A DNA stretch of 64,000 nt, taken from the NCBI RefSeq assembly GCF_010093595.1, contig NW_022985453.1, forward strand, positions 246,479 through 310,478. Reading direction: 5' to 3'. Below, piece after piece: positions 41,711-51,482 of the stretch. The notes below the pieces were generated by a model. That model had not been told where the DNA came from. It ran no database searches and worked only from the letters and a program-made list of their open reading frames with translations. The translations under genes were made by a program, and so were the position numbers. This DNA is from Mytilinidion resinicola. Taxonomy: Eukaryota; Ascomycota; Dothideomycetes; Mytilinidiales; Mytilinidiaceae. Every line of letters starts with the position of its first letter. The stretch's first letter is position 1.

Positions 41711-42620
41711 CTATAGTAGATACCAGTCTTCCAGGGTGCCGTTCCTCTTCACGAAGCAACCCAAGCTTTTTACTTCGACACCTCCTCTCTGTTGATGCTC
41801 CTTCATCTTGATCTCTAGATGGCGCAATAGTAACGGCCATGTCGTGCATTCAAGAAAGTTCGAGAATGCTAAGATCTTTCCGGGGCTTGTCGTCCATACT
41901 ACAATATGAACCAATACTGTGGCCATTGGAGCTCCGGATGGGAACACCAGCATAACATCGCACATGCCGTTTATTGACGACATAAGATTTGTTCTTGAAG
42001 CGGTCATCCAAAGTCAAGTCATTTACGGTGAAAGATGTGACGTCGATGTTGCCGGATTCTGTAGCCTCTTGCATCATTGGCATCTTGACAGTATAATCGC
42101 AGAGCCCATTGCCCTTAGTGAATACAGCTCGACCCCGCTGTAGGTTACCTTGGGGGTCTAGGGCTGTGCCGGTCTGCAGTGACAAAGTTCGGGTGGCTTC
42201 CAATCGCGTATGCTTCGCGTCAGAGGTGGGCTGGCTGAGGCCATTGGCAAACGCCCCATACTGAGCAATGAACTTTTGTGGTCTGTCGAATCGGCTGAAT
42301 GGAGTACGCCGGAGACGAGTCGGAGCGGAGATGCGTGGTTGAGGTAGCGGACGCTGGGGGAGCTGTTGGTCGGACGATGGTGTCCATGCAGAGCTTCGCT
42401 GGTGTCCACTATGGACAGAATCAGTGGTTCTGATAGTGGCGCAGTAGTTCCGATATCTCTTCGCCGTCGTCGGAGCTCTCGGAGCGTGCGGAAATGATGT
42501 TAGGTGGTGTGGGTAGTTACGGTCTCTGGGTAGAAAGTTCTGACTCGTCCGGCGGTTAAGGCGGTGATGTCCCATCTGCCAGCGGCGATCAGAGAAGGAC
42601 GGTCTGGTAGAGTAGCTCAA
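41711..42620 (-). pseudogene. Hybrid histidine kinase relic: N-terminal region and GAF domain only
   Basis: Reading from about 42620 on the minus strand: an arginine/serine-rich start, then FAQYGAF-like sequence (IAQYGAFANGLSQPT), EATRTLSLQ, and a GAF-domain core: VNDLTLDDRFKNKSYV, VRCYAGVPIRSSNGHSIGSY and CSMDDKPRKDLSILEL. This matches the sensory N-terminus of fungal hybrid histidine kinases (phytochrome-like two-component sensors). Near 41866 the frame shifts by one and continues as NFLECTTWPLLLRHLEIKM to VKRNGTLEDWYLL and a stop at about 41714. The family normally continues with HisKA, HATPase and receiver domains; none are present downstream. So this is a truncated, frameshifted remnant, not a working kinase. 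Confidence 0.7.
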
Positions 42621-43728
42621 TTGTGGACCTGCTTTGTGTCACTTTAGTCGACTGTCGGAGGAGACAGCAATATGCGGTTGTTGGTCGGGGACGGGCGTTC
42701 GCGCAGTAGAGGCTGAACAGGCAGGCAATTTGGGGTCAGATATCTCTGTTTGCAAAGGTAGGGTGTGCGGAAGCTGGTATAGAGGTTGAGATAAAGCTGA
42801 GAGTGTCGGAACGAGGTATTACGAACGTTCGAACAAGTGTGATCTAGCAGATATGCAGAGAGTACGGGAAAGTAGATTTAAGTCGGGGCATTGTTGCACA
42901 GCCCGAGGAATGTGATTATGGAGGTATAGATAGGAGATTGAGGCTCCACGGAGACGCGGAGGAGTGGGTGACTGGGGAAAGCGATTCGTGCACTGACGGA
43001 GACGGAGATGACGCTGTCTTTTGAAGGTCAATGACTCTGTGCCAGACCCAATAGCGGAGTAGTCTTACTCGGCACCATGCCAGCCTTTATCTTGCGTATG
43101 GTGAAGGGCTCAGATTCGACTTTCGTCTTGCTTCTGTACATGTAGTGTGATTTTGAAATCGACAATAATGGGAATGTGTTTCCGAACGAGGTCTGTGGTC
43201 GACATGCCGGCAGATCACTCCGCTGCCGCCAGTCGAAGTCAGAGTCTCAGCACTTAAATTTAGCCGCTCAAGGTCTTTCCTGCACATGAGTCCTTGGATA
43301 GTATATCACGGAGCTCCGCATCGGCAGAGGAAGAGTCACCTTTCCAAGTACAGGTGTCAGAATACCGACGAGTTGTGTCATAATTCCGAGGGTCCAAATC
43401 GCAATCACGGAGTCACAGTGATGTCAAAACAAACGGGGTTTCCCGCATGTATTCGCAGAAGCAAACTTGGAAGAGTTTCGCCGAAATTTCCAGAGCAGCG
43501 GTCTTGTAGACAATCTCAATAACAAGCAGCACATCCATGGAAGAACTTGGAATTCTCACGAGAAAGCAGCAAACAACCCTAAACTGGCTGATTAAAAGGC
43601 ACGCCGCTATCTCCATTGCTCGGAGCACCGCATTCCTCTCCATCACCACCTTTCATCTTTCCCACTCGCAAAACGAGTTTGTAGACAGTCATATCGCACG
43701 CCAACCTTGAGTTCCTCCATTCGCCAAC
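42621..43728. other. APH-2 promoter and spacer
   Basis: 1.1 kb with no gene. Contains the APH-2 leader (CATCACC, CTTTCATCTTTCCC stretches). Confidence 0.45.
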
Positions 43729-45048
43729 ATGGGACCTAAGCGAGTAAAAGACAAGACGCCGGCCAGAAAAGGAGTCGCAAGGAAAGTCAGCACGCGATCG
43801 GCTGATGAGAGCTCGCGATCCAATGCCACGCCAGCCGCAGAACGCCTAAAACCACTTGCACAGCAGATCGAAGAATCCGACATCCCAAAGAAGTTCAAGG
43901 AAAGCCTCAAAATGACCGCTGCAGAAAGAGACCCCAAAATGTTCCCGATCGTGGACATTATCTTACAGCAGACATACCCCGGTTTCTCAGACAGAAAATC
44001 AGATTACTTGGTTGAATGGGAAGTAGCCTGGGCATCCGAAGACAGGGTGAAGAAGAGTGTTCTCAAATACTGGAAGGACCTCAAGACTGATAAAGACGAG
44101 TTTGGCCAGCCGCGTGTCGATACGAGTATCGAGAACGTTATTATCAACAAGGACTACCTTCTCCCGATATCAGTGGGAGGCATCACGTTGCAAGAAGCTA
44201 CGAAAACGGCGCTGCTGGAGATAAGAGAGGTTGAGCCTGAAGGAACGTACTCTTTCAAGCTACTTCGACAGCATTTGCGAACTATCACCACCCTTCAGGA
44301 GCAATATCGCTCGATGCTAATGGAGCACGGCCAATTAACAGATCACGAAACTCCTCGTCTTGAAGAGCTTCTGAGGTGTATCGTCACGACCTGCACGGAG
44401 AGGAGAGTATGGAATCCAGACCGCGTACAAGGACTCTATACTCTCTCTTTGCCCGATGGGGACGACAATCTCAGAGAGACTGTAGAATTTCTGGATGTCG
44501 AAAATGCGGCCCTTGAAGCTTGGAGTATTCTTGAAGGGAAGTTTCAAGAGGAACCTGAAGGTAGTGTAGAGACCTTTCTCAAAGACTACGAAGATCTACG
44601 AGTTACATATCTTCCAGACCCCACCATGGGAACTAAACCTAAGCGCGCAGCCTTGTGTTTCATAGACCTGGTTGACACGATGTGGAACAATCCGCTCCTC
44701 CGGATAATGGAAGCGGCACCAAAGCCGGGACATGACAACACACTACTTGAGGTCAAGTTTGCAAAGAGCTTGAAGGTTCTTGTGCCGGACATTGTGAATT
44801 ACGCACCGCACATGCTGCATGAGAACAACGAGACACTATTGCTTGCCCGGCTTTTCTATTCAAGAGATGAGCTCGAGCAGCTCCTCCGAGAGAGACATAT
44901 TCATGTGAGAGATGACTGGCTATACGAATGCGAGGGAAAGCTTCTGCTCAGCCTGCAAGATGAACATGACAGTCGGAGTCTAGAGGAATTGAGGAAGACC
45001 TTTGATGAATTGCACGAGCACATGCAGAGACTTCTGAAAAAGGAGTAA
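43729..45048 (+). CDS. APH-2: compact member of the APH family
   Basis: 439 aa from ATG 43729 (context CAACATGG), single exon. A basic N-terminus (GPKRVKDKTPARKGVARKV) suggests nuclear location. Residues 74-117: chromodomain-like (VDIILQQTY...SDYLVEWEVAWA...LKYW). Residues 165-195: VEPEGTYSFKLLRQHLRTIT, also found in APH-3. Then ERRVWNPD (224-231), YEDLRVTYLPD (287-297), WNNPLLRI (319-326), YAPHMLHENNETLLLARLF (358-376) and a helical coiled C-terminus (ELRKTFDELHEHMQRLLKKE). The TAA stop (45046-45048) is followed by 40 open in-frame codons that are strongly acidic (EVEDLEEEVPEEEAPVESEA) and end with RRSNRGNGNPKKA, so the stop probably shortened an older tail. No known function. Confidence 0.8.
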   Translation: MGPKRVKDKTPARKGVARKVSTRSADESSRSNATPAAERLKPLAQQIEESDIPKKFKESLKMTAAERDPKMFPIVDIILQQTYPGFSDRKSDYLVEWEVAWASEDRVKKSVLKYWKDLKTDKDEFGQPRVDTSIENVIINKDYLLPISVGGITLQEATKTALLEIREVEPEGTYSFKLLRQHLRTITTLQEQYRSMLMEHGQLTDHETPRLEELLRCIVTTCTERRVWNPDRVQGLYTLSLPDGDDNLRETVEFLDVENAALEAWSILEGKFQEEPEGSVETFLKDYEDLRVTYLPDPTMGTKPKRAALCFIDLVDTMWNNPLLRIMEAAPKPGHDNTLLEVKFAKSLKVLVPDIVNYAPHMLHENNETLLLARLFYSRDELEQLLRERHIHVRDDWLYECEGKLLLSLQDEHDSRSLEELRKTFDELHEHMQRLLKKE

Positions 45049-45799
45049 GCATCTGAGGTGGAGGATCTCGAGGAGGAGGTGCCCGAGGAGGAGGCGCCTG
45101 TAGAGAGCGAAGCGCCCGAAGTAGGGGTTAGACGGTCAAACAGAGGGAATGGTAACCCAAAGAAAGCTTGATCAATATGACTCTACGCTGTTTTGGGGTT
45201 TCCAGGCCGAACTATCAATGATGTGAGGGAGGTGCGCTTCATTTCGACCACAAGCTCTTACAACTCGTGCATGATGTAGGACCCTCAACCTGTAAATAGA
45301 ATGACTAATCAACATTCATTGAAAAGAAGTCCACGTACTCCTCATGACTCGAGTGACAGCTGGTGACCTTGTCTCTTTCTCCACTGAAAAAATGCGGAGC
45401 TTTCCACGCTACACGTGACGCAACTCTGAGTGTAAATGAATAATAGAATTTGACATGCGCCACTTGCCATCATGTAGCCCTAAATACAAAAATCGAAATA
45501 TACATACCCATTCGTGTCATCTCCGCTAGGATATAGCTTGAGTACGCGGAATTGACATCAAACATAGAAGTCTCATGAGGGTTAGTTACTTGTGAAATAA
45601 CTGGAACATTGCGAATGAGCTTCTACAACGTTCTAAGGGGTCGTTTTCGTGGGTTGGAGAGAGGTCCAGAAGACTCATCGAAGCCAATTACAGCAAACGC
45701 TTCGTTCTGTAGGCTACTTAAAACGATCGTCTCCGCCCTTGCTCTTCTGGTATTGCAAACCACTTCATCACGGACTCGTATACTCAGCAGCCCAAAGCC
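45049..45799. other. Spacer between APH-2 and APH-3
   Basis: 45049-45168 is the acidic in-frame extension past the APH-2 stop. The rest is AT-rich spacer. The frame of APH-3 is open back to 45722 but without an ATG. Confidence 0.45.
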
Positions 45800-46930
45800 G
45801 TGCACCATTTCTCTGAACAAGAAATTGTGGAAGCCTTGGGCACCTCAGCAGGAGACGAAATCAATAAGAATAACGAGTATGGCATGGCCAACGTACTAAT
45901 AGAGCGAAAGAAAGCTAAGAAAGCAAAGAAAAACAACAAGCTCGAATACTATGTGGAGTGGAAGAAATGCTGGGTTGAGGAGCTCCAGCTGAAGCCTGAA
46001 GCCAAGAATGATTGGAATCAGCTAAAGCGTCAGGGTGGGGTGGAAAAGAGACATGGAGTAACCATGCATAAGGCGTGTCTACCCCCGCGGGCCGAAGGAG
46101 GAACTTCTCTAGATCCAGAGGAGCGAGAATCGTAAGAAAATGTCAAGAGCATTCATCCTGAAGGAACCTACTCCGAGAGAGCTATGTTGGAGCAGTTCAG
46201 GGCTATTACAACCTTCAGAAACTACTACAAGAGGATCCTTGTGAGCCGATCCAAGAGCCTTCTTGGGAGGATATTTCAGATGTGTCAGGAAGCTAAAGTG
46301 TGGGATCCAAAGCACGCGAAGGGCTGCTACGAATATTACGAGGACGATGGTGAACGGATGCAGCTCGATGAAGGGACGAAGAGCGTTGATCAATTGATAC
46401 AAATGGCTTTGAATTCCCTCTCCGCGAATAGTTCGAGGACTTTGACGTCCATCCTTGAGAAATACGATGAAATCAAAGTCGTCTATCGACCCCCAAATGG
46501 CACTAGTCCAAGTCAGCCAATTCATCTCCGACAATTGATTAATGCGATGGTAGGACATCGACTCAGAGAGACGGCGACATCAGCCGAAGAAACGGCAGAA
46601 AAGTTTCTCGGCAATAACTTTGAGATCATGGAGTGGGAGGAACCGATGAAGAAGATGATACGTCGAGCGCCGCACATGCTACACACAAGCAACGCTACAT
46701 TCCTGATCGTAAGGCTCTTCTACTCATTGGAGTATATTACCAAATGTCTCCAAGAGAGAAATATCAACTGGTATGAGAATGAGCTCAAGGGGCGCGAGCA
46801 GACACTGCTAGCAACCCTGGGGGATGAGAACGACAAGGAAGATCTGGCGGCACTGGTGGAGAGCTTTGAAGTTCTGCGTGAGTTTACGCAGGAAGTTCTG
46901 TCCGAGAAAAGAGTTTTCTACGTCAAATAG
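45800..46930 (+). pseudogene. APH-3: APH family member with an in-frame stop
   Basis: Tandem neighbour of APH-2, same strand, about 0.75 kb apart. One frame reads from about 45800 to 46930, interrupted by TAA at 46133-46135. The chromodomain-like part is clear (ANVLIERKK...KLEYYVEWKKCWV...WNQL). After the stop come IHPEGTYSERAMLEQFRAIT, EAKVWDPK, YDEIKVVYRPP and RAPHMLHTSNATFLIVRLF, then ERNINWYENELKGREQTL and a helical end. The stop falls just before a segment conserved with APH-2, so it is not removed by an intron that keeps the frame, although a donor-like GTAAGA overlaps it. No ATG opens the N-terminal part. A possible shorter product from ATG 46184 would keep the C-terminal half. Confidence 0.65.
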
Positions 46931-47989
46931 TACCGTGGGCCTACGGGCAAGTTTGGCGCATCGAAACAGCTCTGATACCCTATATTAGGGTGTTTTAGAG
47001 CTAGGTGATGCCACGGAACTTAAATGGCTACTGCCGGCACCCCTTCAGTGTTAGCAATGTTAGACTTCGGAATCAAGTAACTTTTTGTTTTGACTTGCTA
47101 TGTGTGACCTTTTGAGACTAGTTGATGAGAAGGTGACGGAAAAGGCAACAGTAAAAGCCCGACTCCACCAGACAAAGACACCGTGTGAGAATTGGTCAGA
47201 TTGCTTGTGTTTTGAGGCATAGTCGTGATTCCGGAAGACTCAGAAGTCATCCGATACGAACCGTTTGTTAGAAAGGGACTTCGACGAGAGGCTGGCTTGA
47301 TTTGGAATATCCACGAAGCTTGGCGCGGAGAGATCCTTTCAAGCTAGCTTATGTAACCAAAGCCGTCGTCTCCGCTCCTTTGCAGTTGTTTGCCTCATAC
47401 CACCTGCTGTGGATGATGAAACCCCTTGTCCAGGCTCGCCACTACATCTGCGGTCATGGCCCGAAGCAAGAACTCCCATCCAAGCGCAAGCAGAAGTCCA
47501 GCTCAAAGCCACCACTTATGACAACCCGAAAACCGGCTGCTAAGAGCATCAACAAAACGCAAAAGAACGACCGAGTGACCTAAACGAATGCACAAAGCCT
47601 CGCAGGGTGCCCCTCCGTAAGTAGACGAGACGATCATCTCAGAAGACTGCAAAGCTGGTTTGAAGATATTCACGAAGCATAGGAATCCTCTGTCACCGGA
47701 ATCAAGGCTATCGTCTTGCAGTAAACCCATCGTAACGGCAACAAGGAGGATTGCGTTGTATGGCATAACGGATGGGTATCTTAGGCGGCAGTCAACAAGA
47801 ACGCTTGGGAGGGATGGAAAGGCACGTGAGAGAAGGCGGGAGACTGGCTCGATCCAAGCATCGAAGGCGTGGCGATCAACAAGGCGGCAAGGCCTATCTT
47901 CCGTCAAGAATGGAGGGGTTATTACATGGCTATAACAGTACAACGGCCAAGGACAAGATTGTTTGACTACACTGGATGATGATGCAAAT
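46931..47989. other. Spacer with a possible relic frame on the minus strand
   Basis: The minus frame 47994-47503 (163 codons, no ATG near its start) reads protein-like sequence (RPCRLVDRHAFDAWIEPVSR, LVAVTMGLLQDDSLDSGDRG), but no family is recognised. Plus-strand 47458-47520 starts MARSKNSHPSAS, faintly like the MARQRRSS start in APH-1, and then stops; it may be a dead APH N-terminus. Both are weak. Confidence 0.3.
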
Positions 47990-49060
47990 TGCACGTGATG
48001 ATATTACAATGACTTCCACGTGCTGACAACCATGGGAGGTGGCCTAGATTGGCATTCAAAAGCGAAAAAAGATGTTCAGCTCTGTAGGGCATAAACTGCA
48101 CTAGGTAGTTTGTTGTTTGTTTTCTAGGCATCTTCCACCGCGGCACGTGGTATAACCATGCATAATATCCTTTGACAGGATATCAAAGATTGGAAAGCCT
48201 AAGTTGAATGGCCGAACTCATGAGAGTTTCTAGCTAGTGAACGCTGCCTGAGGTGCCCTAGCTATGCAGAAAGGTTTGCGATATGATGTTAGAAGCTCCA
48301 GATTGTAAAATCAACGGCATGGAGTAAGAACCGTATTCCAGGATGGAGCCGCTGCGGGAGGTGCTCTAGATGCCCTTGAAGTTAGTGACAGATGGTGAAC
48401 GACTGTAGACTATAAATTGAACAAGCTAGCATCACATTGACTCTCCTGCTAGAAGCCGCTGTCAGACTGCCTTTGGGATTCCCTGCGAAATTTCAAGAGG
48501 AGACGGTGAAAATTAGAGAGGTTACAAAGCTACTATATTTCCAGGTGCCTGTCGGCGTCTGAGGTGGCCTACAAAGGCGTAGATCTGCAGAATAGGATGT
48601 CAAAGATTTGAGTGTGAATTGCACGTGACGGAACAGAAGGGGGTTTCCGGGTGCATACCATTGCAGGAGGTATGTCACGTGCTGGGAAGATTTTAGGTAA
48701 ATATATTAATTCAGAGGGTGAGTATCAGAAGGAACAAATCTACTACTCTTCCAGGTATTTGCCGGCGTTGGAGGTGGCCTACATACGTGTAATACCGTAG
48801 GAAATAGTGTCTAGAATCAGAGGGTGTGGTTTGCACGTGATAGAGCTCCAGGAATATTCTGGGTGCACGCAACCACGGGAGGTGGTCTAGATTGGCGTGA
48901 AGGTGCAGAGTAGGATTTAAGACATTAGATGGTGCACATCAGAATGGGTGCAATTACACTACTTCTTAGGATTTACTAACGTCAGAGGTGCCCTCACGTG
49001 CTCTTAGGTTTCCAGATGGATGTCAAAGCTTGGAGGGTGAATATGAGAAGGGGTGTGAAT
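47990..49060. repeat. Cluster of diverged repeat units with CACGTG and GAGGTGCCC cores
   Basis: About eight units of roughly 90-130 bases. Each has variants of GGGAGGTGG(C/T)CTA or GAGGTGCCCT, GATGTCAAAG-TTTGAGGGTG and GCACGTGA. Seven CACGTG hexamers lie at 47992, 48017, 48144, 48622, 48676, 48834 and 48995, and one more at 47823. No gene is present. The last unit, in reverse orientation, closely matches the unit at 51225-51300. Confidence 0.6.
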
Positions 49061-49349
49061 CCGGCTGCCGGCGTTTGGGGTGACCTACATCATCATTACA
49101 CTCCGCAGCGCCAAGCAGCGAGGACAACACGATCATTCACAGTCAAGCCGAGAATGGCACCTCTCTGGGCATGCAAAGACCTCTTTACACTTCCCACAGG
49201 GTTTGCTTCTTCGAAAAACTCTCGTACCCCCCACCACCATCTACTTTGACTCACACTCTATCTCTTAGCTTGCCAGCTTGACCGGTATAACACTACGTCG
49301 GAAATCTGCGCTCATAATCACACTGCTGCTTGGTTACCACTTTGGAAGC

Positions 49350-49530
49350 TGGACATCACTGTCGGTAGTAGCCCCGTTGCTAGGTAGCCGGTCAGGCAAG
49401 AGTTCAACTAATTTGCAGTGCCGACCTTGGTATCGTGTCGCCAATATCCCGCCGATTGAACGCCGCCCTTGCTCCATCGATACCACTGTGAGGAGTGGCC
49501 CAGCCAGTAGAAAGTCGTTTAGTCGGGAGC
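49350..49530. repeat. Two repeat units directly upstream of ZnF-2
   Basis: Units at about 49350-49420 (GTAGCCCCGTTGCTAGGTAG) and 49471-49530 (CCACTGTGAGGAGTGGCCCA, GCCAGTAGAAAGTCG). Both align with the 160-bp array units at 54.2-56.1 kb; the second ends exactly where the open frame's first ATG (49531) begins. Confidence 0.55.
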
Positions 49531-49887
49531 ATGCTCGTCGAGGCAGACAAGGAAAACCTCATAGCTGAAGATCAAGATGCTGTGGAAGCTGTCGATGACT
49601 TCTTCCGTGCGCCGTTGGAGGGCTTCGAAGATATCGTTGATCTGCCTAGACTTCGAAGGCATACCATCCTGGAGTCCTCTTCCTCCTCTTCCTCCTCCTC
49701 TTCTCTGTCTCCTCCACGATCTCCAACGTCTTCTCACACTCCTTCAAAGCGTCAAGGACCTTTCGATTCGCCAGAGGTGCTTCCAACTTCGAACCGTCAG
49801 ATTCCACCCTTTGATCCGCCAACACAAGCCTCATCGTTGATTCACCAACCTACGGCATCTCTAAGCTCCAGGATTCTCCCGCCGCCC
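49531..49887 (+). other. Possible former N-terminal part of ZnF-2
   Basis: 119 codons from ATG 49531 (MLVEADKENLIAEDQDAVEA), acidic then a polyserine tract and Pro/Ser-rich disorder, ending at TAG 49888-49890. The frame then continues open into ZnF-2 (ATG 50035) without shift. Either an unrecognised intron removes the stop (no good donor is visible) or the stop has cut off the ancestral N-terminus. Confidence 0.4.
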
Positions 49888-50034
49888 TAGGCTACCCACA
49901 CACCCGGTCACTTCCATCTAGGTAACTATGTTCTTCCTACCCATACCCCAAACACCTTTCACCAAGGTCTTGAGACCACTCTTCAGCCTGTTGGTAGGTG
50001 GAACGCTTCTGGACCGCTGTTTCTAACCAAAAAT

Positions 50035-51003
50035 ATGGATGGTATAGCCTATAGATCAGGCCTAGCCACCGACGAGCAGGCTCCTCCCCCTCCCAATCCC
50101 GTAAAGAGCTCACTAACGGCAACAGTTCTGAGGCAAGGCGCAGTAGTAGTGCAACCATCTCGGACCGCCCTCCACGTCCCTACGATACCAGACACAGCGA
50201 CTCCTCGCGCAGGCGCCGCTACTAGCAACAACTCTACGGAGCGACACAAACGGACCTTCACATGCTCGAATTGCGGGAAGGAGTATGGGACTAGGGAACG
50301 GCTGAAATACCATCTCCATGAGGCGAGAAACCGGTGTACAGACCCGCCCGACATGACGGAGAAGGAGAGGGATGAGCGCGACGAGCAATTCATGGTTCAC
50401 AAATGTCCGAATTGTGGGAAGCGGTTTCGTAACACGGCCAACCTCAACATGCATCTGAAGACTTGCGCCAGCGCTTCGAACCCCAGTGCCTACGGGCAGA
50501 CCCCGCTCGCTCCGACCACTACACTTGCGCCTGCTGGGCAACCTCCACGAGTCGGCTACCAGCCCAGGGCGACCGCAAATCTCCACACCACTCCGGAGAG
50601 GAAGAAACACAAGTGCGATAACTGTGGCGTCACCTACACCTCCTGGAGCAGGCTTCACTATCACCTTCACGAAGCTAGGGACAGATGCACGGATCCTCCG
50701 GAGATGACCGCGGAGGAGAAGGACGAGCGAGCGAAGGCGTTCTACAAACACGTTTGTCCGCGGTGTGGGAAGGGCCACCGAAACCAGGCAAATCTCAACT
50801 GGCACCTTACGCATCAAATCTGCGGCGCCGCAGCTGGCAATACTACCTCATCCCTCTTCGCCCAGCCCACACCAGCATCGGCATCAACTTCTTCTGGCAC
50901 GGCGATCCAGACGACATCGAGCTTTGGACAAGCATCGCAAGCGCATCCTTCTGGGTGGATGCCGATCAATGAGGGTGAGGACAATGGGGATGCAGATGAA
51001 TAG
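50035..51003 (+). CDS. ZnF-2: zinc-finger protein with two RCTDPP modules
   Basis: 322 aa from ATG 50035 (MDGIAYRSGL). Two copies of a two-finger module. Module 1: CSNCGKEYGTRERLKYHLHEA..C, RCTDPPDMTEKERDERDEQF, CPNCGKRFRNTANLNMHLKTC. Module 2: CDNCGVTYTSWSRLHYHLHEA..C, RCTDPPEMTAEEKDERAKAF, CPRCGKGHRNQANLNWHLTH..C. All use C-x2-C-x12-H and a terminal Cys, the same variant as ZnF-1. The linkers are Pro/Ala/Thr-rich. The C-terminus is acidic (NEGEDNGDADE). The module duplication inside this gene, and its single copy in ZnF-1, suggest a small expanding family. It is convergent with APH-4 (480 bases apart). Function unknown; sequence-specific DNA binding is inference. Confidence 0.82.
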   Translation: MDGIAYRSGLATDEQAPPPPNPVKSSLTATVLRQGAVVVQPSRTALHVPTIPDTATPRAGAATSNNSTERHKRTFTCSNCGKEYGTRERLKYHLHEARNRCTDPPDMTEKERDERDEQFMVHKCPNCGKRFRNTANLNMHLKTCASASNPSAYGQTPLAPTTTLAPAGQPPRVGYQPRATANLHTTPERKKHKCDNCGVTYTSWSRLHYHLHEARDRCTDPPEMTAEEKDERAKAFYKHVCPRCGKGHRNQANLNWHLTHQICGAAAGNTTSSLFAQPTPASASTSSGTAIQTTSSFGQASQAHPSGWMPINEGEDNGDADE

Positions 51004-51482
51004 AGAAGGTTTGATAGACTTTGGAAAGTATTTTTATAGGTAGTTGGGCTACCTCAAACAGCGCTGTGGGCCCAGAAAATATCACTAACTCAACTATGTC
51101 CAATTTACGCTCTCCGATCATTAACATCTTGCCTTGCAGCTTTTCATCAATCTGGGCCACCCCTAATGCCGGCAAGCACCTAGAAATGTTGTAGATTTAC
51201 ATCCTTTCTGATATCCACTCTCGAATCCTTGACATCCGCCTTGAAATTTTTGAGCACGTGAGGGCACCTCCTACAGCGTCATCACCCCTCCAAAACAGCA
51301 CCACCTTCCAATTTCAACATCCATATCAATCACCTTTGCACTAGTGTTCAAATTAGAAGTATGAAATCGTATCATTGACTGCATGTTTGGCCTCATTGAA
51401 GCTGGAAGGAACCCCTATCTACTATTCCCAGAACTCCTCTCGCTGCATGCTGATATGAAGCCCGTTCTAAACGGGACAACTA
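51004..51482. other. Convergent spacer ZnF-2 / APH-4 with one repeat unit
   Basis: 51225-51310 carries TTGACATCC, GAGCACGTGAGGGCACCTCC and CAGCGTCA, the clearest single copy of the dispersed repeat core. No gene. Confidence 0.55.
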
